From Ectocarpus siliculosus (taxonomy: Eukaryota > Sar > Phaeophyceae > Ectocarpales > Ectocarpaceae), in assembly GCA_000310025.1 (NCBI GenBank), contig FN648541.1:80395-105901 (forward strand): 25,507 nt of DNA, written 5' to 3'. Under the pieces are notes generated by a model, which was not told the origin of the DNA, did no database searches, and saw nothing but the letters and a program-made list of their open reading frames with translations. This document shows positions 9,166-19,700 of this stretch, piece by piece. How positions within the stretch are numbered: the first letter of the stretch is position 1; every line of letters starts with the position of its first letter. Position numbers and translations under genes: made by a program.

Positions 9166-12100
9166 GGCGATATCATTGTTTGGTGATTTTGAGCCATGGA
9201 CGTTTCTTTTCGAAACTGCTGTGTTCCCCCCCCCGAAACGATCGCCCTCCCTGTTCGGCGGTAGGAGCGCAACAGGTCTTTCGACTTGCGAGGGACCTTG
9301 CCCTATGGAACTCAGCTCTCGAGGGTGTACCGACAACAACATTTATAAAATGCATACGTCATGTACAACAATAACAGCAGCAGCTCTAAAATGTCCTATG
9401 TTCGTTGAGCAGGCGCATCTCACTCTGAATCGCTTCGATTTTCTGCGTTCATTTTCCTTCCAATTTGTTTTGGGGGGGGGGCAGGAATGCGAAGCCAAGG
9501 CGTTCGACAGGTTTTTGTCCCCGGGCCTGGCGTTAGACGGTTTCGAAGGGATCTACGCGAACAAGGCGGGCCAGGCCCAGGTTTGTCTCGCAGCGGTCCC
9601 GATAGCGCCACGGTGGCTGAGTTGTTCGCTTGCGATGGTGGGTGGCGGTGTGTGTTATGTGTTGTTTTAACCCTATTCGCATGAACCGCGCCAGCCGGCT
9701 GACCAATGAAAAGGCGTCAGTCTCAGTGCGGTTGAAAACGCACAACATTGCTAAAGACCATGATCTGGGACCCCAAGAGGCGGTGTCATAGGGGAGTATG
9801 TGTGTGTGTCCGTGGCCTTGCCGTCTCCCGGTCGTTTTGTTAATCTGTCCCCGGGGGTTGTTTGGCGGTTTCAAAGGGTCCCAACAGGGTTGAGTGTCGA
9901 TCGTGCCAATCCCGGTAGGTGATAAACGCCTTTGGGGGGGTGCGAACCCCCAAGTTCGTGCGCTGTGCAGCGTGTTGTTATAGCGAGCCCCCTCCGTACC
10001 TGTCATGCTTGAGACATACAATGCGGGGAAACTCGTTGCTCTTTTTTTTTCATGCGATAGGGATGCGTGCGGTACGTTTGTGCAATCAATATGCTAGCGG
10101 GCATGAGCGTTAGTGGACCAATCCTGCCTCGTGCTGCTGTACGTACAGAGATGCCGTCGGTCTTCTCTACGGTGATAAAAAATGGCCTTGGAAAAATGCG
10201 CTGCATCTACCGCCATGCCCGCATACGTTTTCACGACCCTCTTTCAGCCTCGACCCCCTCTCTTGACTAGGGCATGCCCACCTTATGGCACGACACAAGA
10301 TGACACCCCCCCACATACACAATACCACACCCAGTGGTGGATACTATTTTTTCAGACCAACATGAGCCCACAAAGTATTGCTACCTCTCAATATTCCAGC
10401 AATTAGGGCAACAACAACACTCGGTGATGTTCCTATTTTTTGAAGCCCGAAGATTATTATCGGGGTGGGCAATTCTTGCATCGTACATGCGCGGTAACCG
10501 CTGATCGGAGTGCACGCACGACCCCCCCTCCAGGAAGGGGAGGCCGTCTTCTACCGAAGCTCCGTCCTCGCGCTGGAGTCGAGGCACGACTTCTCTATGA
10601 AGGATGCCATCCCGGCCCAGGAAGAGTTCCGAGGGCTCCTGGAGGCATTCCCGACTCTCTCGGCCATCGTCGAGGACCGGCTGACCACGGTGGCGCAGGT
10701 GGCGGTGTTCCGTCCGGCTTCGGGTTGCGACGGCGGGGGCATGGCGGAGGCCGGAGCATCTGGGGGGGCGGGAGAGGAGGGGTCGCGAGTAAGGTGGGTC
10801 CTGAGTTAGAGTCTCGATGGGTCTACTTGTATGAATCTTTACAGGGGGGGGCGACGTGCGTGAGTACACAGGTGCACGTTGACATGTGTGTGTGTGTGCG
10901 TACCTCCGGACATCCAGAGAGAGTTATTTGCGCGCTACCTGCCGGGGGGAAGGGCTTCGCAGCGCGCAACGAACGAACGAAACGTTTTTTTTCCACAAAA
11001 GCGTTCGCCTAGAATTCCGGGCGTGATCCCTCTCCGGGGAGGGGGGGGGGGGGAGGGGCGGTGTGCCGTATATAGAGGACGCGCGAATGCTGCATACATT
11101 GAATTAGGAGAAGATTATGTTGTTCAATAAGACCAGGCATTACTCGAGTGCTTGCTTGAAGTTGATGGGTTGTGCACGCGATCGTGTGCTTGGCTCCTGC
11201 CGCCTGCACACGGCCGCGTAAAATGGGCGCTCGTTCCCATCGCACCGCCCCTCGCTCCTCCTCCTTCGTGCTCCCTCCGCCTCCGCTTCCGTCTTTGCCG
11301 CCGGGGTGTTGCATCGTTCGTTTGTGTTTGCCCGCTCGTCCTCGCTGGATCGCCCCTACTTATTTTGTATTTCTACTGCTACCGCTGATGATGCTGATGC
11401 TGATGATGATGATGATGATAATGACGATGCTGATGCTGATTGCTAATGCTGCTGCCTGCCGTCTTGCTGTGTTGACCAGGCTTATCGTGGCCAACACGCA
11501 CCTCTACTTCCACCCCAACGCAGCGCACATCCGGCTCATGCAGCTCGTCACCCTTGTCGAGAGGTACTGACCAAGCGTGCAGAGTTCCTATCACCTTCTA
11601 CCACCATCACCTGGTTGTTCTGCTGTGTGGTGTACGTTTACAGGGAATTTATGCCCTCCCACCACCCCCCTTTTTATTGCGGATTGCCCGCTGTGCTCCC
11701 AGGTAGTTCACTGCTGCTGTGTCTTGTCACACGTTGTGCGGTGGTCCCCGCCCCCCTGTGCGGACGCTCTCCCTCCCTCTCAGAATATCGCGCGTGCGAA
11801 AGGATCTGCTCGCGCGTGGTCTGAGGCCCGCGGTGATCCTAGGCGGGGACCTCAACAGCCCGCCCGACGGCCCGGTACGGTACCTGATGGGGGATCTCAT
11901 CGGGCCGGACAGTGACCTGTGGGAGAACATGGGCACCTTCAAGTGGTGAGTTTCGGCTGAAGGTGGTGGTGGTTTTATGTACGGTACTGGCAGGCTGTGA
12001 CGACAACTGGTGAGAGTTCGGCTGGGATGTGGTTGGGTATGGTAGTTGTGGGCTGGGACGAAATGTTGTGAGTTTCGGCTGAGGATTGTGGTGTTGTGAT

Positions 12101-13963
12101 GTACGGTAGGGTAGGGGTATATAGGCTGTGACGCTAACTAGGCGGCAGCAGCAAGAAACGGTGACAACCACATAATGAGGACGGCAGCGTTGCCTGTTGC
12201 ATGCAGAACAGACTAAATGCGTAACCTGGCGACCATGCCAGGGTGTCTTTCAAGGAGAGCGCTTCCGAATTCGTGGCATCATGGCAAACTTGTGCTTGTC
12301 GGGGTTGTGGTGTGTGTACAGTTGGCTGGCTCTATCACGAAGACGGTTTCGCTTGCTGGCACTGTTTCTTGTTTCATTGCCGGAACTGCTTCGATTTTTT
12401 TGGTTGTTGGACTGCAAGCAAGTGTAGGCTGTCATGTTTTTCTTCGCCCCCCTCTCCCTCCACGCGACTCGCCGAATACCTCACGGCTCTTCGCGCTTGG
12501 TGATGTGAGAGCCTGGTCCGGTGAGAACCGGGCGTGCGCCGTCCCGGCTTTGTAGGGATGCGAGGTCAATGGTCTAATGACTACGGCATGCACGAATATG
12601 AGTACACCCCCCCCTCTCCCCCGCCCTTGTGGGAACAATGCTCCGTCCTCTCGAGGACGCGTTGTCAATGGTCTAACAGCTGAGGCATGCAAAACATTAG
12701 AGTACGCCCCGCCCCCCGGCCTCTCCCCCCTTGCCCCTGTTGCCACGCATATGTCATGGAGTTCCAAACGATAACAGTTCGTACCGAATTGTTCGTGCGC
12801 CAAAGTTGCAGCTGCCTGCTTGTCACCCATGTCCATCGGCAGCTGAGTGCTCCAATCAAGCATGTCAGCAGGCTTTGCCGAGCCGTAGTGTGCCTCGAGG
12901 CTTGTACGTTGTGCCTAAACGAACGTGTTCTACATACATGCAACACCGCCGGCACCTCCTCCGAACTCAAGATAGACTTGTATGTATGCGTTGTGTGGAA
13001 GCTGCAAACCCAGGAAGGGGTCCAGCAAAGATGGGACGGCTATGAAAACACACGTCAGCAGCCTATACGTCCTACTATTTGTATCCGTGTTTCGGTTTTT
13101 GTTGGACAAGGTTAGCTCTTCAGCACACGCCGAGAACGGCCCTGATTCTCTCGATACAAGTGCGGTGTGTTAACACGCACTCCAAACCAAGATCGATCGT
13201 GCAACGTTCCCTGCGAAGCACAAATTCCCTAGAAACCTCGCACCGGCTTCCAATTTGTTCTTTCTCTGCGCCCTTCTTTTCGGGCGTTTTGCTGCGTGCT
13301 GTTCTCTGGTTGTTATATTTTCTTTTTTGGGTGAGAAGCGTTGTTTTTCTTCGTCGAAAAAATACTGAATTGCACCACCGAAACAAACGAACGCGCAGGG
13401 GCGACCGTTTCTTCGACGAGCTCCCCACCACTTCCGGAGCCGCGGCAACAGCAGCAGCACCACCACCCCCACCGCCAACATCGAGAATACCCGACGAGAA
13501 AGCTTCGACGGCATCTCCCAGACCGAACAACGCCACCAACAACAACGACAACGAAACCGCCCGTGCCTCGCACCCCAGTGTCGCTGGCTCCAAGGCGAAA
13601 CCATCGCCGTTTCTTCCGAACGTCCCCTACCTGAGAACGCCTTTCGACCTTCAGCTCGCCTCGGGCACCCCGGCCTTCACCAACTTCACCCCCGACTTCA
13701 CCGACACTCTGGACTACGTTTTCATCGAGGGGGCGGGGGCGGACAGCGGCACGCCGACCACAGCAGCGGAGGCGGTTCTTGCGGTGGAGGGGGCAGGGGG
13801 CACCGGCGGTGGTGGGGAGGGGGGGGGAGGGGGAGCGGCGGCGGCGGCTGTTGCGCCGATGCCCGAGGAGGGGCCGCTGAGGGCGACGACTCCCGGATTG
13901 CCGTCGGAGACTTTTCCGTCCGATCACGTCTCGCTTGTGGTCGACCTTGCGCTGTCGGCGTGA
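4057..13963 (+). CDS. PDE12: PDE12-like 2',5'-phosphodiesterase / poly(A) deadenylase, EEP (CCR4-type) family; 11 exons
   Basis: Enzymes of this family hydrolyse 2',5'-oligoadenylates and 3' poly(A) tails with Mg2+ through an endonuclease/exonuclease/phosphatase fold. Exons: 4057-4184, 5690-5903, 6425-7121, 7602-7677, 8027-8338, 8696-8828, 9485-9580, 10534-10793, 11480-11563, 11784-11945, 13399-13963. They total 2727 bases, 908 residues plus TGA, with every phase consistent. The N-terminal PDE12 region shows VRCVPGEDK with LRDGNTLSFNR, NPPAVTSLECSIAQPMAGF (from about 243), WEWL (277) and YTPVDADVGLRL (from 358). Catalytic motifs: CYNILAD (469-475), VLYPYCPKEYRAMDYR, LQE with Glu about 521 split across the exon 6/7 junction, NTHLYFHP (from 644), GGDLN (Asp 689, Asn 691), LDYVF (Asp 826) and PSDH (His 897). 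Odd points: Ala/Asp and Gly runs in exon 3, a Gly/Ala insertion of about 60 residues between LDYVF and PSDH, and an acidic N-terminus with no obvious mitochondrial presequence, unlike animal PDE12. Least certain boundaries: the exon 3 donor (7121 chosen by phase) and the exon 4 acceptor. Confidence 0.92.
5921..6085. repeat. Tandem 82-base duplication at the start of PDE12 intron 2
   Basis: Copy 1 (5921-6002) and copy 2 (6003 onward) both open with GGCGTGTTTGGGT, then share GGACACATCCGAAGT, CAGAACC and a GAGAG-CTATC/TTATC tail. The array starts 17 bases after the exon 2 donor at 5904. Confidence 0.8.
7176..7201. repeat. (TG)13 microsatellite, PDE12 intron 3
   Basis: An uninterrupted TG run that follows a purine-rich stretch (7140-7175), in the 5' part of intron 3 about 55 bases after the chosen donor. 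Confidence 0.95.
7391..7490 (-). mobile_element. tRNA-like short interspersed repeat, diverged copy (PDE12 intron 3)
   Basis: Contains CGTCCTCCGAGGACGCGTG, TTCAATGGTTCAACAGCTAA and GGCATGCA before a poly-C run. The minus strand reads TTAGCTGTTGAACCATTGAA, then a CGTCCTCGGAGGACG hairpin. This is the same plan as the element at 12627-12710 and a relative of the right-edge repeats. The tRNA resemblance is inferred from layout only. Confidence 0.5.
7922..7955. repeat. (GCT)n trinucleotide run, PDE12 intron 4
   Basis: Ten GCT/CTG units with one CTA interruption, about 70 bases upstream of the exon 5 acceptor. Confidence 0.9.
8846..8916. repeat. GCT/GTT/GTC triplet array just inside PDE12 intron 6
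   Basis: Begins 17 bases after the exon 6 donor at 8829 and keeps strict 3-base periodicity (GCT, GCC, GTT, GTC, GAT). The exon 6 frame therefore stays open to about 8953, reading Ala/Val/Asp runs if the intron were retained. Confidence 0.85.
9070..9166. repeat. (CT)n followed by (AG)n, perfect inverted microsatellite, PDE12 intron 6
   Basis: A CT run of about 60 bases (9070-9134, one CTTT interruption) meets an AG run of about 30 bases (9135-9166) at CTCTAGTAGAGAG. The two runs are reverse complements, so the locus can fold as a long hairpin or cruciform, and its transcript as a stem. Confidence 0.9.
9683..9739 (-). repeat. Dispersed repeat, copy 2 (PDE12 intron 7)
   Basis: CGCGCCAGCCGGCTGACCAA followed by TGAAAAGGCGTCAGTCTCA, the partner of 1864-1919. 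Similarity spans about 55 bases and fades on both sides. Confidence 0.55.
11374..11455. repeat. GCT/GAT triplet array near the 3' end of PDE12 intron 8
   Basis: CTGATGATG-type units fill the pre-acceptor region of intron 8, which ends GTTGACCAG at 11479. As in intron 6, the frame of the adjoining exon runs through the array without a stop. Confidence 0.85.
11946..12145. repeat. Duplicated 5' end of PDE12 intron 10
   Basis: The real donor region GTGAGTTTCGGCTGA at 11946 recurs at 12068 as GTGAGTTTCGGCTGAGG and in a variant form GTGAGAGTTCGGCTGG at 12010. Downstream parts are duplicated too: TATGTACGGTACTG with GGCTGTGACG near 11976-12002, and GATGTACGGTAGGG with GGCTGTGACG near 12096-12134. 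The unit is about 122 bases. Confidence 0.75.
12507..12613 (-). mobile_element. tRNA-like short interspersed repeat (PDE12 intron 10)
   Basis: A near-identical copy of the right-edge repeat: AGAGCCTGGTCCGGTGAGAA, CCGTCCCGGCTTTGTAGGGA, TGCGAGGTCAATGGTCTAAT, GGCATGCACGA and then poly-C. On the minus strand TAGTCATTAGACCATTGACC sits where a tRNA A-box would be and GGTTCTCACCGG resembles a B-box, so a Pol III-type SINE is plausible but unproven. Confidence 0.6.
12627..12710 (-). mobile_element. tRNA-like short interspersed repeat, second subfamily, in tandem with the previous copy
   Basis: GTCCTCTCGAGGACGCGTTG, TCAATGGTCTAACAGCTGAG and GGCATGCAAAACATTAGAG share the TCAATGGTCTAA...GGCATGC core with the neighbour at 12507-12613 but have a different hairpin arm. 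It is closest to the 7391-7490 copy. Confidence 0.5.
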
Positions 13964-14003
13964 GGCGGGGGGCGCAGGGAGATGGGGCGGGAGAACGAGA
14001 ATT

Positions 14004-14208
14004 AGAGACGGAGAGAGAGATGATGGGAGGCAGAGAAACGGAGAGAGAGACATGGAGAGAGGGGCAGAGAGACAGAAGGACAGAGACAGAAAGAGAGATG
14101 TAGAGCGAGGGAGAATGGGAGACAGGGAAAAGGAGAGAGAGACACACACAGAGAAGAGGGGCGGAGAGAGAGAAGGACAGAGACAGAGAGAGGGAGAGAG
14201 ACAAGCGT
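14004..14208. repeat. Purine-rich GAGAGACA minisatellite 40 bases after the PDE12 stop
   Basis: About 205 bases nearly free of pyrimidines on the plus strand. A higher-order unit of about 97 bases is visible: GGGGCAGAGAGACAGAAGGA near 14059 and GGGGCGGAGAGAGAGAAGGA near 14158, each followed by CAGAGACAGA. It is probably transcribed in the PDE12 3' UTR. Confidence 0.85.
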
Positions 14209-15112
14209 CGTTTTGACATTTGACGCTTCCCCGGAATTGGCTAATCTCTCGACCATCGTTCCTCTAACCCGTCCTGCTAAGGTTATTGCAGAGAGTGGAT
14301 TGGACGCTCCTCCTCGTCAGAAATTGTTGCTCTTTTTTCTCGTGCTCCGTGCTTCGTTTTGTTTCGCATTGCAAGCATGTTTCTGAAACCGTTGTGGGGA
14401 AAACGCTCCATTAGCTGACAGCTGGGCCGACTCGATATTGGCTCGGAGGCAAGCTTGCTGAACCTAAAAGTTCGATCCACGTCATCGAGAAAAACTTTAT
14501 TTTCCGTTCACGAGATGAATGTCTTCCAGAGAAAGCCTGTCTTCGTTTTGGGTGGTAATTTGTTTTATGCACCCTTTTTCAGCCGACCCCCCACTTCGAC
14601 TCGATTCAAATGTGGGACGGGTAACGGACGCGGAATATGACCTGGAAAAGATATTTGTTTTCCCGGTAGGGGTGGGCGGGAGCACTCGACACGTTAAGTG
14701 TTTGGTGTGACGGCTTGGTGTGAATCCAGAATTAAGCTTGCGAGAACACGGAATCAACTTGTTGATCGCGCTGTTCTGTAAACAAAAAACAAAAAGTCGT
14801 TTTCCCTCTTTGGATTGCTGCCGCCGTGAGGTCCCTCGGCCGCACCGCGGAGAAACGGAATGGAACGGACCTGTCCCACGGTACGTAGGCCAGAAGTTCG
14901 TGAAGTACATGGTGCGCCCATCAGCGATCGGACGGAAAGTAAAGAACATTCGTTCTCACCGTCGCGGCATACAGGGGTGCGAGAGACACGGCAACTAATA
15001 CCGTAGTTTGCCGTGATACGTGTATCATAGGTGCAACAAACAGCTACGCGACTGTTCGCACCTCCACTATATACTAATAGTTTGTGGGCGACCGGCCCTC
15101 TCTGCGACGTAT

Positions 15113-15280
15113 CCCCCCCCCCCCCCCCCCCCCCCGGGGCACCGCTTCGGCCCGCTCNNNNNNNNNNNNNNNNNNNNNNNNNNNNNNNNNNNNNNNNNNN
15201 NNNNNNNNNNNNNNNNNNNNNNNNNNNNNNNNNNNNNNNNNNNNNNNNNNNNNNNNNCCCCCCCCCCCTCCCCCCCCCCC
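15113..15280. other. Assembly gap of 100 N (15158-15257) flanked by poly-C
   Basis: Exactly 100 N, with C23 on the left (15113-15135) and a C-run with one T on the right (15258-15280). The round size marks a gap of unknown length, most likely a poly-C or GC-rich repeat that sequencing could not cross. Confidence 0.95.
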
Positions 15281-16746
15281 AGGCCACCACCAGGACCCTT
15301 GCCTCCACCCCTCCCCGTGTCCATTGCGAAACTAGCACACATACATGCCACGTACCCCGGCATATGTTCGCCCGCATATCACACCTAATGGTTCTGGATG
15401 CATATTGCGGTCTCCAGACGCCGCGAAGAAGCGTAGGAATGTGAGTTTCTCCAAGCAACTCTTCCCCCCGCCATCGAGCGCATTTCGCTACCGGAAAACA
15501 GTCTGCGCACCCAAAATGAAAATAATAGCGCTCGCTACAACACAGATGAAACCACGTGAAAATGCAATCCAGGCAACAACAACGAAACAGGCGACAGCCC
15601 ATCTCAAGGCAACCGTACCAAAAAGATCATGTGAGGACCCAACGCCGCCAAGCAAATGCACAAAACAAACGTCCAACAACGCCCCTCAAAAGCAGAGGTG
15701 GCGGTTGCCCCCCCTCCGCAAAAACGCCTTCATCACGCACAGGACCTCAGCCACCTATCTATTTCTCTCTACAGTACACCATATATTATTACGCGTTCAT
15801 CCACATAACAATCGTACAGCAGCAGTAGCAAGAGGGGACTATATCGTCTATATTTACACGTGTGGTAAAGCGCGTGAAACGAACATGTTTCGGGTGCTGC
15901 CGCTGTTTTTTCTAGACTATAGTGCTGCAAAAGGTCATCCGCGCTATCCTAGCCGTAGCCCTACCCACAAGATTCTAACCCTCCAAGTCCCCCTAGACTA
16001 TGCCATGCCTGAGTCTCACCCGACCCCCTTCGTGGCCCCTTGGTTCTGAACGCATCACGGATGGTGTTGCTCTTCCTAACGGCACTACTACTCTTCTACT
16101 GGTCCACCCGCGCTCTTGAAGGCGCGTGCGTTTTTCTCGCATTGCGGGGTCAAAGATCCCTCGAACCTGCCTTCAATATGTTCCCTGTGTAACTCTTCCC
16201 CCAACTCCCTCCCCCCCGGCGACAAAAGTCCCCCCGGCCGTTTCGCTTTTTCAGCACGAAAAGTAGCCTAGCCCCCGTCATCGAGTCACCCTTCATCGAC
16301 AAGAGAACAGTCGATCGAGTCACAGCCCACCACTCCTCCTCCAACGGTCGTAGGTATCGCAGTGCAGCGTGTCGTAAAAAATGCACACGCACTCATGTTC
16401 CGCTGCGGGTCAAGACGTTTGGCGGCGACGTGCACTCTCGCATTGGCACTTGCAACTCGGTGGCCGGTCGCACTTGTCGCTGCGAATCGTTTCCCCAGCT
16501 CACAGTGCCTTTCTTCTTGCAAACTGTCAATAACGCACAACAGATAACGCGTGGCTCAACGGGTTTTGCAAAAAAAAAACGCGACACGTCTTGCGTGGTG
16601 TTTTCCCAGCGTCCAAACCGACTACCGAAATCCTCCTAGAACCGGGCATCCACCCGTAGTCGTGAGCCTCCAACCCTCCTCCGGGTCCAATCGACATTCG
16701 GCGAGCAATGGCGGTAAACTACAAACAACCGTCGCCGCACTCAAGA

Positions 16747-19700
16747 CTACCACCACCAGTCCTCCTGAGCGTCAGCCTCAGCCTCAGCCGCCGTAGAGGA
16801 CGATGCTGCTCTAAACGCCAACGCCACGGCCGACATGAGTGTTGTGCACCCCGCGGCGACAACTCCTAGCCCCTGCGCCCTCGCCCCTCTTCTTCCTGCT
16901 GCGGCTGCCGCTGCTGCGAGCGACGCCGCCCCAACCCCTCCAGTTCTATCTGCCGACGCATCACTGCTACCACCACCACCGCCACAATCGCCGCCATCGA
17001 AACCTGCGGTGGAGCTCACGCGGGAAGACGTCAACGCCTCTTCTCCTTGCTCGCCGGGGGCACCGCGGGCGCCGAAGTCGTGAAAGACCGTGGGGGGGCC
17101 CGGGGGCGTGATGGGGGAAAAAGGGGGGGACCCTGGTGGGGAAGACTTGACGGTGTCACCGGCGAGCGTCCGGGGGAGAGGACAGCGATCGGGAAGGATC
17201 GGGGCCACTTCGGCAGCGGGGCCGCTGCTGCTGCTGCTTCCATGGCCCTCACCTTCCGGTGTCGACAGCCCACCGCAACAACCATCGGCGCCGGCCGAGC
17301 TACTACCGCCGACGACGCCACCGTGGCGGTCGTCCAAGGCCTCCAGAACCCGGTCTGCTAGAACTTCCCACCGCGCGTTCCTTTCCTCCGGGCTGCTAGC
17401 CGACGGTGCCGCCGGCGGTCCTCTCGTCCGTGGTGGAGATTGGGTCGCTTCGGACATCTTGTCGGAGGATTGTGCGGAGAATAACACCCTCCCCCAGCCC
17501 CGCGGTCGCCGGCCCCCGGAAAGAGTGGTGTCCCCGCTGACGAAGCTCGCCCCACCAGCCGAAAACGATGGTGGCGATCGGGGCGTTGCGCCGTCGCTGT
17601 CCATGGCGTCCTGGCTCGGTGTATGGGGCGGCGGCGAGGTGGATGGGGGCGGAGAAGGGAACGCGTCCGCGGCAGACGCGTACTCCTCGGTAGAAGACCC
17701 GGCCCGCTCTTCCGCCGGGGCGAAGCAACTCCTGTCGGCGGCTCGCGAGCGGGGCGAAGCGCTGCCGCTGACCCGGCCGCTGGGCCCGCCGGGCGGGCTC
17801 CCCAAGCGCTGCCGTTTCCGCGCGGCGGGACCACCTTCCTCCCGAGGAACGCCACTACCTCCGCGAGCGTCGTGGTAGGCCGAGCTGCGCGCCCGTTTGC
17901 CGCGCCTGGTTGCGCCGTCGCTGGCGGTAACTCTTCCCGGGCTAGGAACACGATCATGAGCCACGCTGCCACGGCTCGGGGAAGGACTCTTCTCTCGAGG
18001 GGAACAAGAGGAAGAGACGGTCGCGGTCGACAGGGGAAGCCCTTGGGCGAACTCGGGGGCATCGCGGCCGTCATCGCTGTCCGTGAGCCACTCGAGCAGA
18101 GGCCTCGCGATGGTGGTTCCGGACGGGTGGCTGCCGGTGGCCGGGCCCTCGACTTTCCTCTCCAGCAGGACCTCCCCCCCGAGGAAATCCCTTCCGCGGA
18201 GCCCCCCCTCGGCAGCAGCAGCAGCAGCAGCAGCTGGGGGGTGTTGCTGTTGTTGTTGTTGCGAATCGTCACACAGCTCTGTCTCGAACGCCCGTCGCGC
18301 CAACCGGAGCCCCTCCGACACGAGCAGCAGAGCGTCGCCATCTCCCAGGCCCATCGTCGCCTGCACTCGGGGAGGGAGGCACGCCCCCCCCGCGCGGGCG
18401 AGGCGCCGAGCCAGCACTAGAGACGCCAGCGCGAGGACGGTGGCTCGCGAGAACCGACCGCGGACATCACCGGCCTTGCCGTGCTGCTGCTGCTGCTGGT
18501 GCGGTGCCGGCGGCGCGACGCTTTTCCCATCGTCCGGGTTCCGCAAAGACCACGCGACAGCGGCGGCGGTTGTTGTCGAAGCTCCGGCAGGGGTAAAAGG
18601 CGTCGATGTTGCCGAAGCCGATGACGACGGCGCTTGTGACCCCGGCGTCTCGGCAGGACCACCGGGAGCAGGGGTGAGAGGGGCGGTGGCGGCCGACAGA
18701 GAAGGCGAAAACACTCTCTCTCCATGCGGCGGTGATGCCCCCGTCTCGTTCTCGCTGTCCACGTCGTAGGGGTGCAGCAGGAGCACCAGGCACAGGGAGA
18801 CCCACTCTGAGCACGCCTTTACCACGGGAGACTCGCCCGACAGCGCGCAGAGCAGGGTCTGCAGGCTGACGGCGTTGGCGCGGAAGGAGGCGTTGAGTAC
18901 AGCCCCCATTGACAACGAGATGTCAAATCCTGTGCAGCAGCGGCAGCAGCGCCACGTAGTAACGAAGGGAGGAGAGTCGAAAATGGTTCCACTTGATTCG
19001 TCACGAGATCATCCTGTCTGTTGAGGTACCACGATTGACTCTCCACGCATGGGGTGTGGAGGTGGCCAAAAAAAAAAATGGGAACCTACATTTACCATCG
19101 TATTTTGTAGAGATGTCAATCAAATTGCCCGAAACTACAATAATACTAGAGCTGAACGCGAAACACATTAAGCACCGTGGGCCAGACATTTCCCAGTGTT
19201 GTACTAAATAGCTCCACAGGTCCACGAGTAGTGTGGCAAAGACGGCGGATATCCTGCTTTCGATAGAGCGAGCATTGCTTTCTTGCGGAGGGGAGGGAGT
19301 CGAACCGCCGGGAGGTGTGCACACGACCACGCACACGCTGCCGCGGCGAACGCACCATTGGACGCCAGCTGCGAGGCAACACACGGAAGTGCTTCCTTCT
19401 ACTACGTTACCGGGGGCATTATCTCGGACATCATCTGGGCCTCGGATACGCGTTTCCCGCCCTCCCGCCCGGTCGTATTGGGTACCTACCGCCCTCTCTG
19501 AGAAAGCGAGAGGGCATCGAGGCATCCATGATTCATCCCCCAACGTTTTCTTGATGGCATGGCACCGGCAGAGCTGTAATTGCTGCCTTCTATTGAAACG
19601 CATTGTTCCTTCTTTGCCTGGGAGGGAGGACACCCCAAACGAACCCCTCACTCTTCAAATTATCAACGAGACAGCATCGTGTCAAAAACGTTAACAACTA

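Larger units (their letters stand above)
13964..16746. other. Convergent intergenic region / 3' UTRs, no gene recognised
   Basis: Lies between the stop codons of the plus-strand PDE12 gene and the minus-strand cyclin-like gene, so most of it is probably 3' UTR of one or the other. Apart from the purine minisatellite and the N gap it holds unremarkable sequence. Minus-strand 14949-14497 stays open for 150 codons but shows no domain, family signature or splice pattern I recognise. Confidence 0.6.

Noticed and set aside
9137-9272. Arg/Glu or Ser/Leu dipeptide-repeat proteins over the CT/AG microsatellite
   Set aside because: Artefact of dinucleotide repeats inside a PDE12 intron.
13313-14219. 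Minus-strand Ser/Leu/Pro-rich frames over the PDE12 last exon and the purine tract
   Set aside because: Simple translation of CT repeats and the antisense of a conserved catalytic exon.
14754-15602. Open frames reading across the N gap
   Set aside because: The unknown bases cannot support a reading frame, and the flanks are poly-C.
16835-18769. Large plus-strand open frames opposite the cyclin tail
   Set aside because: They are shadows of the GC-rich low-complexity minus-strand exon, with Pro/Arg/Ala-biased nonsense composition.
19270-19390. Possible tRNA gene on the minus strand (exact B-box GGTTCGACTCC, complement of 19296-19306)
   Set aside because: No complementary acceptor stem or convincing D-arm at tRNA distance; at most a tRNA-derived remnant.
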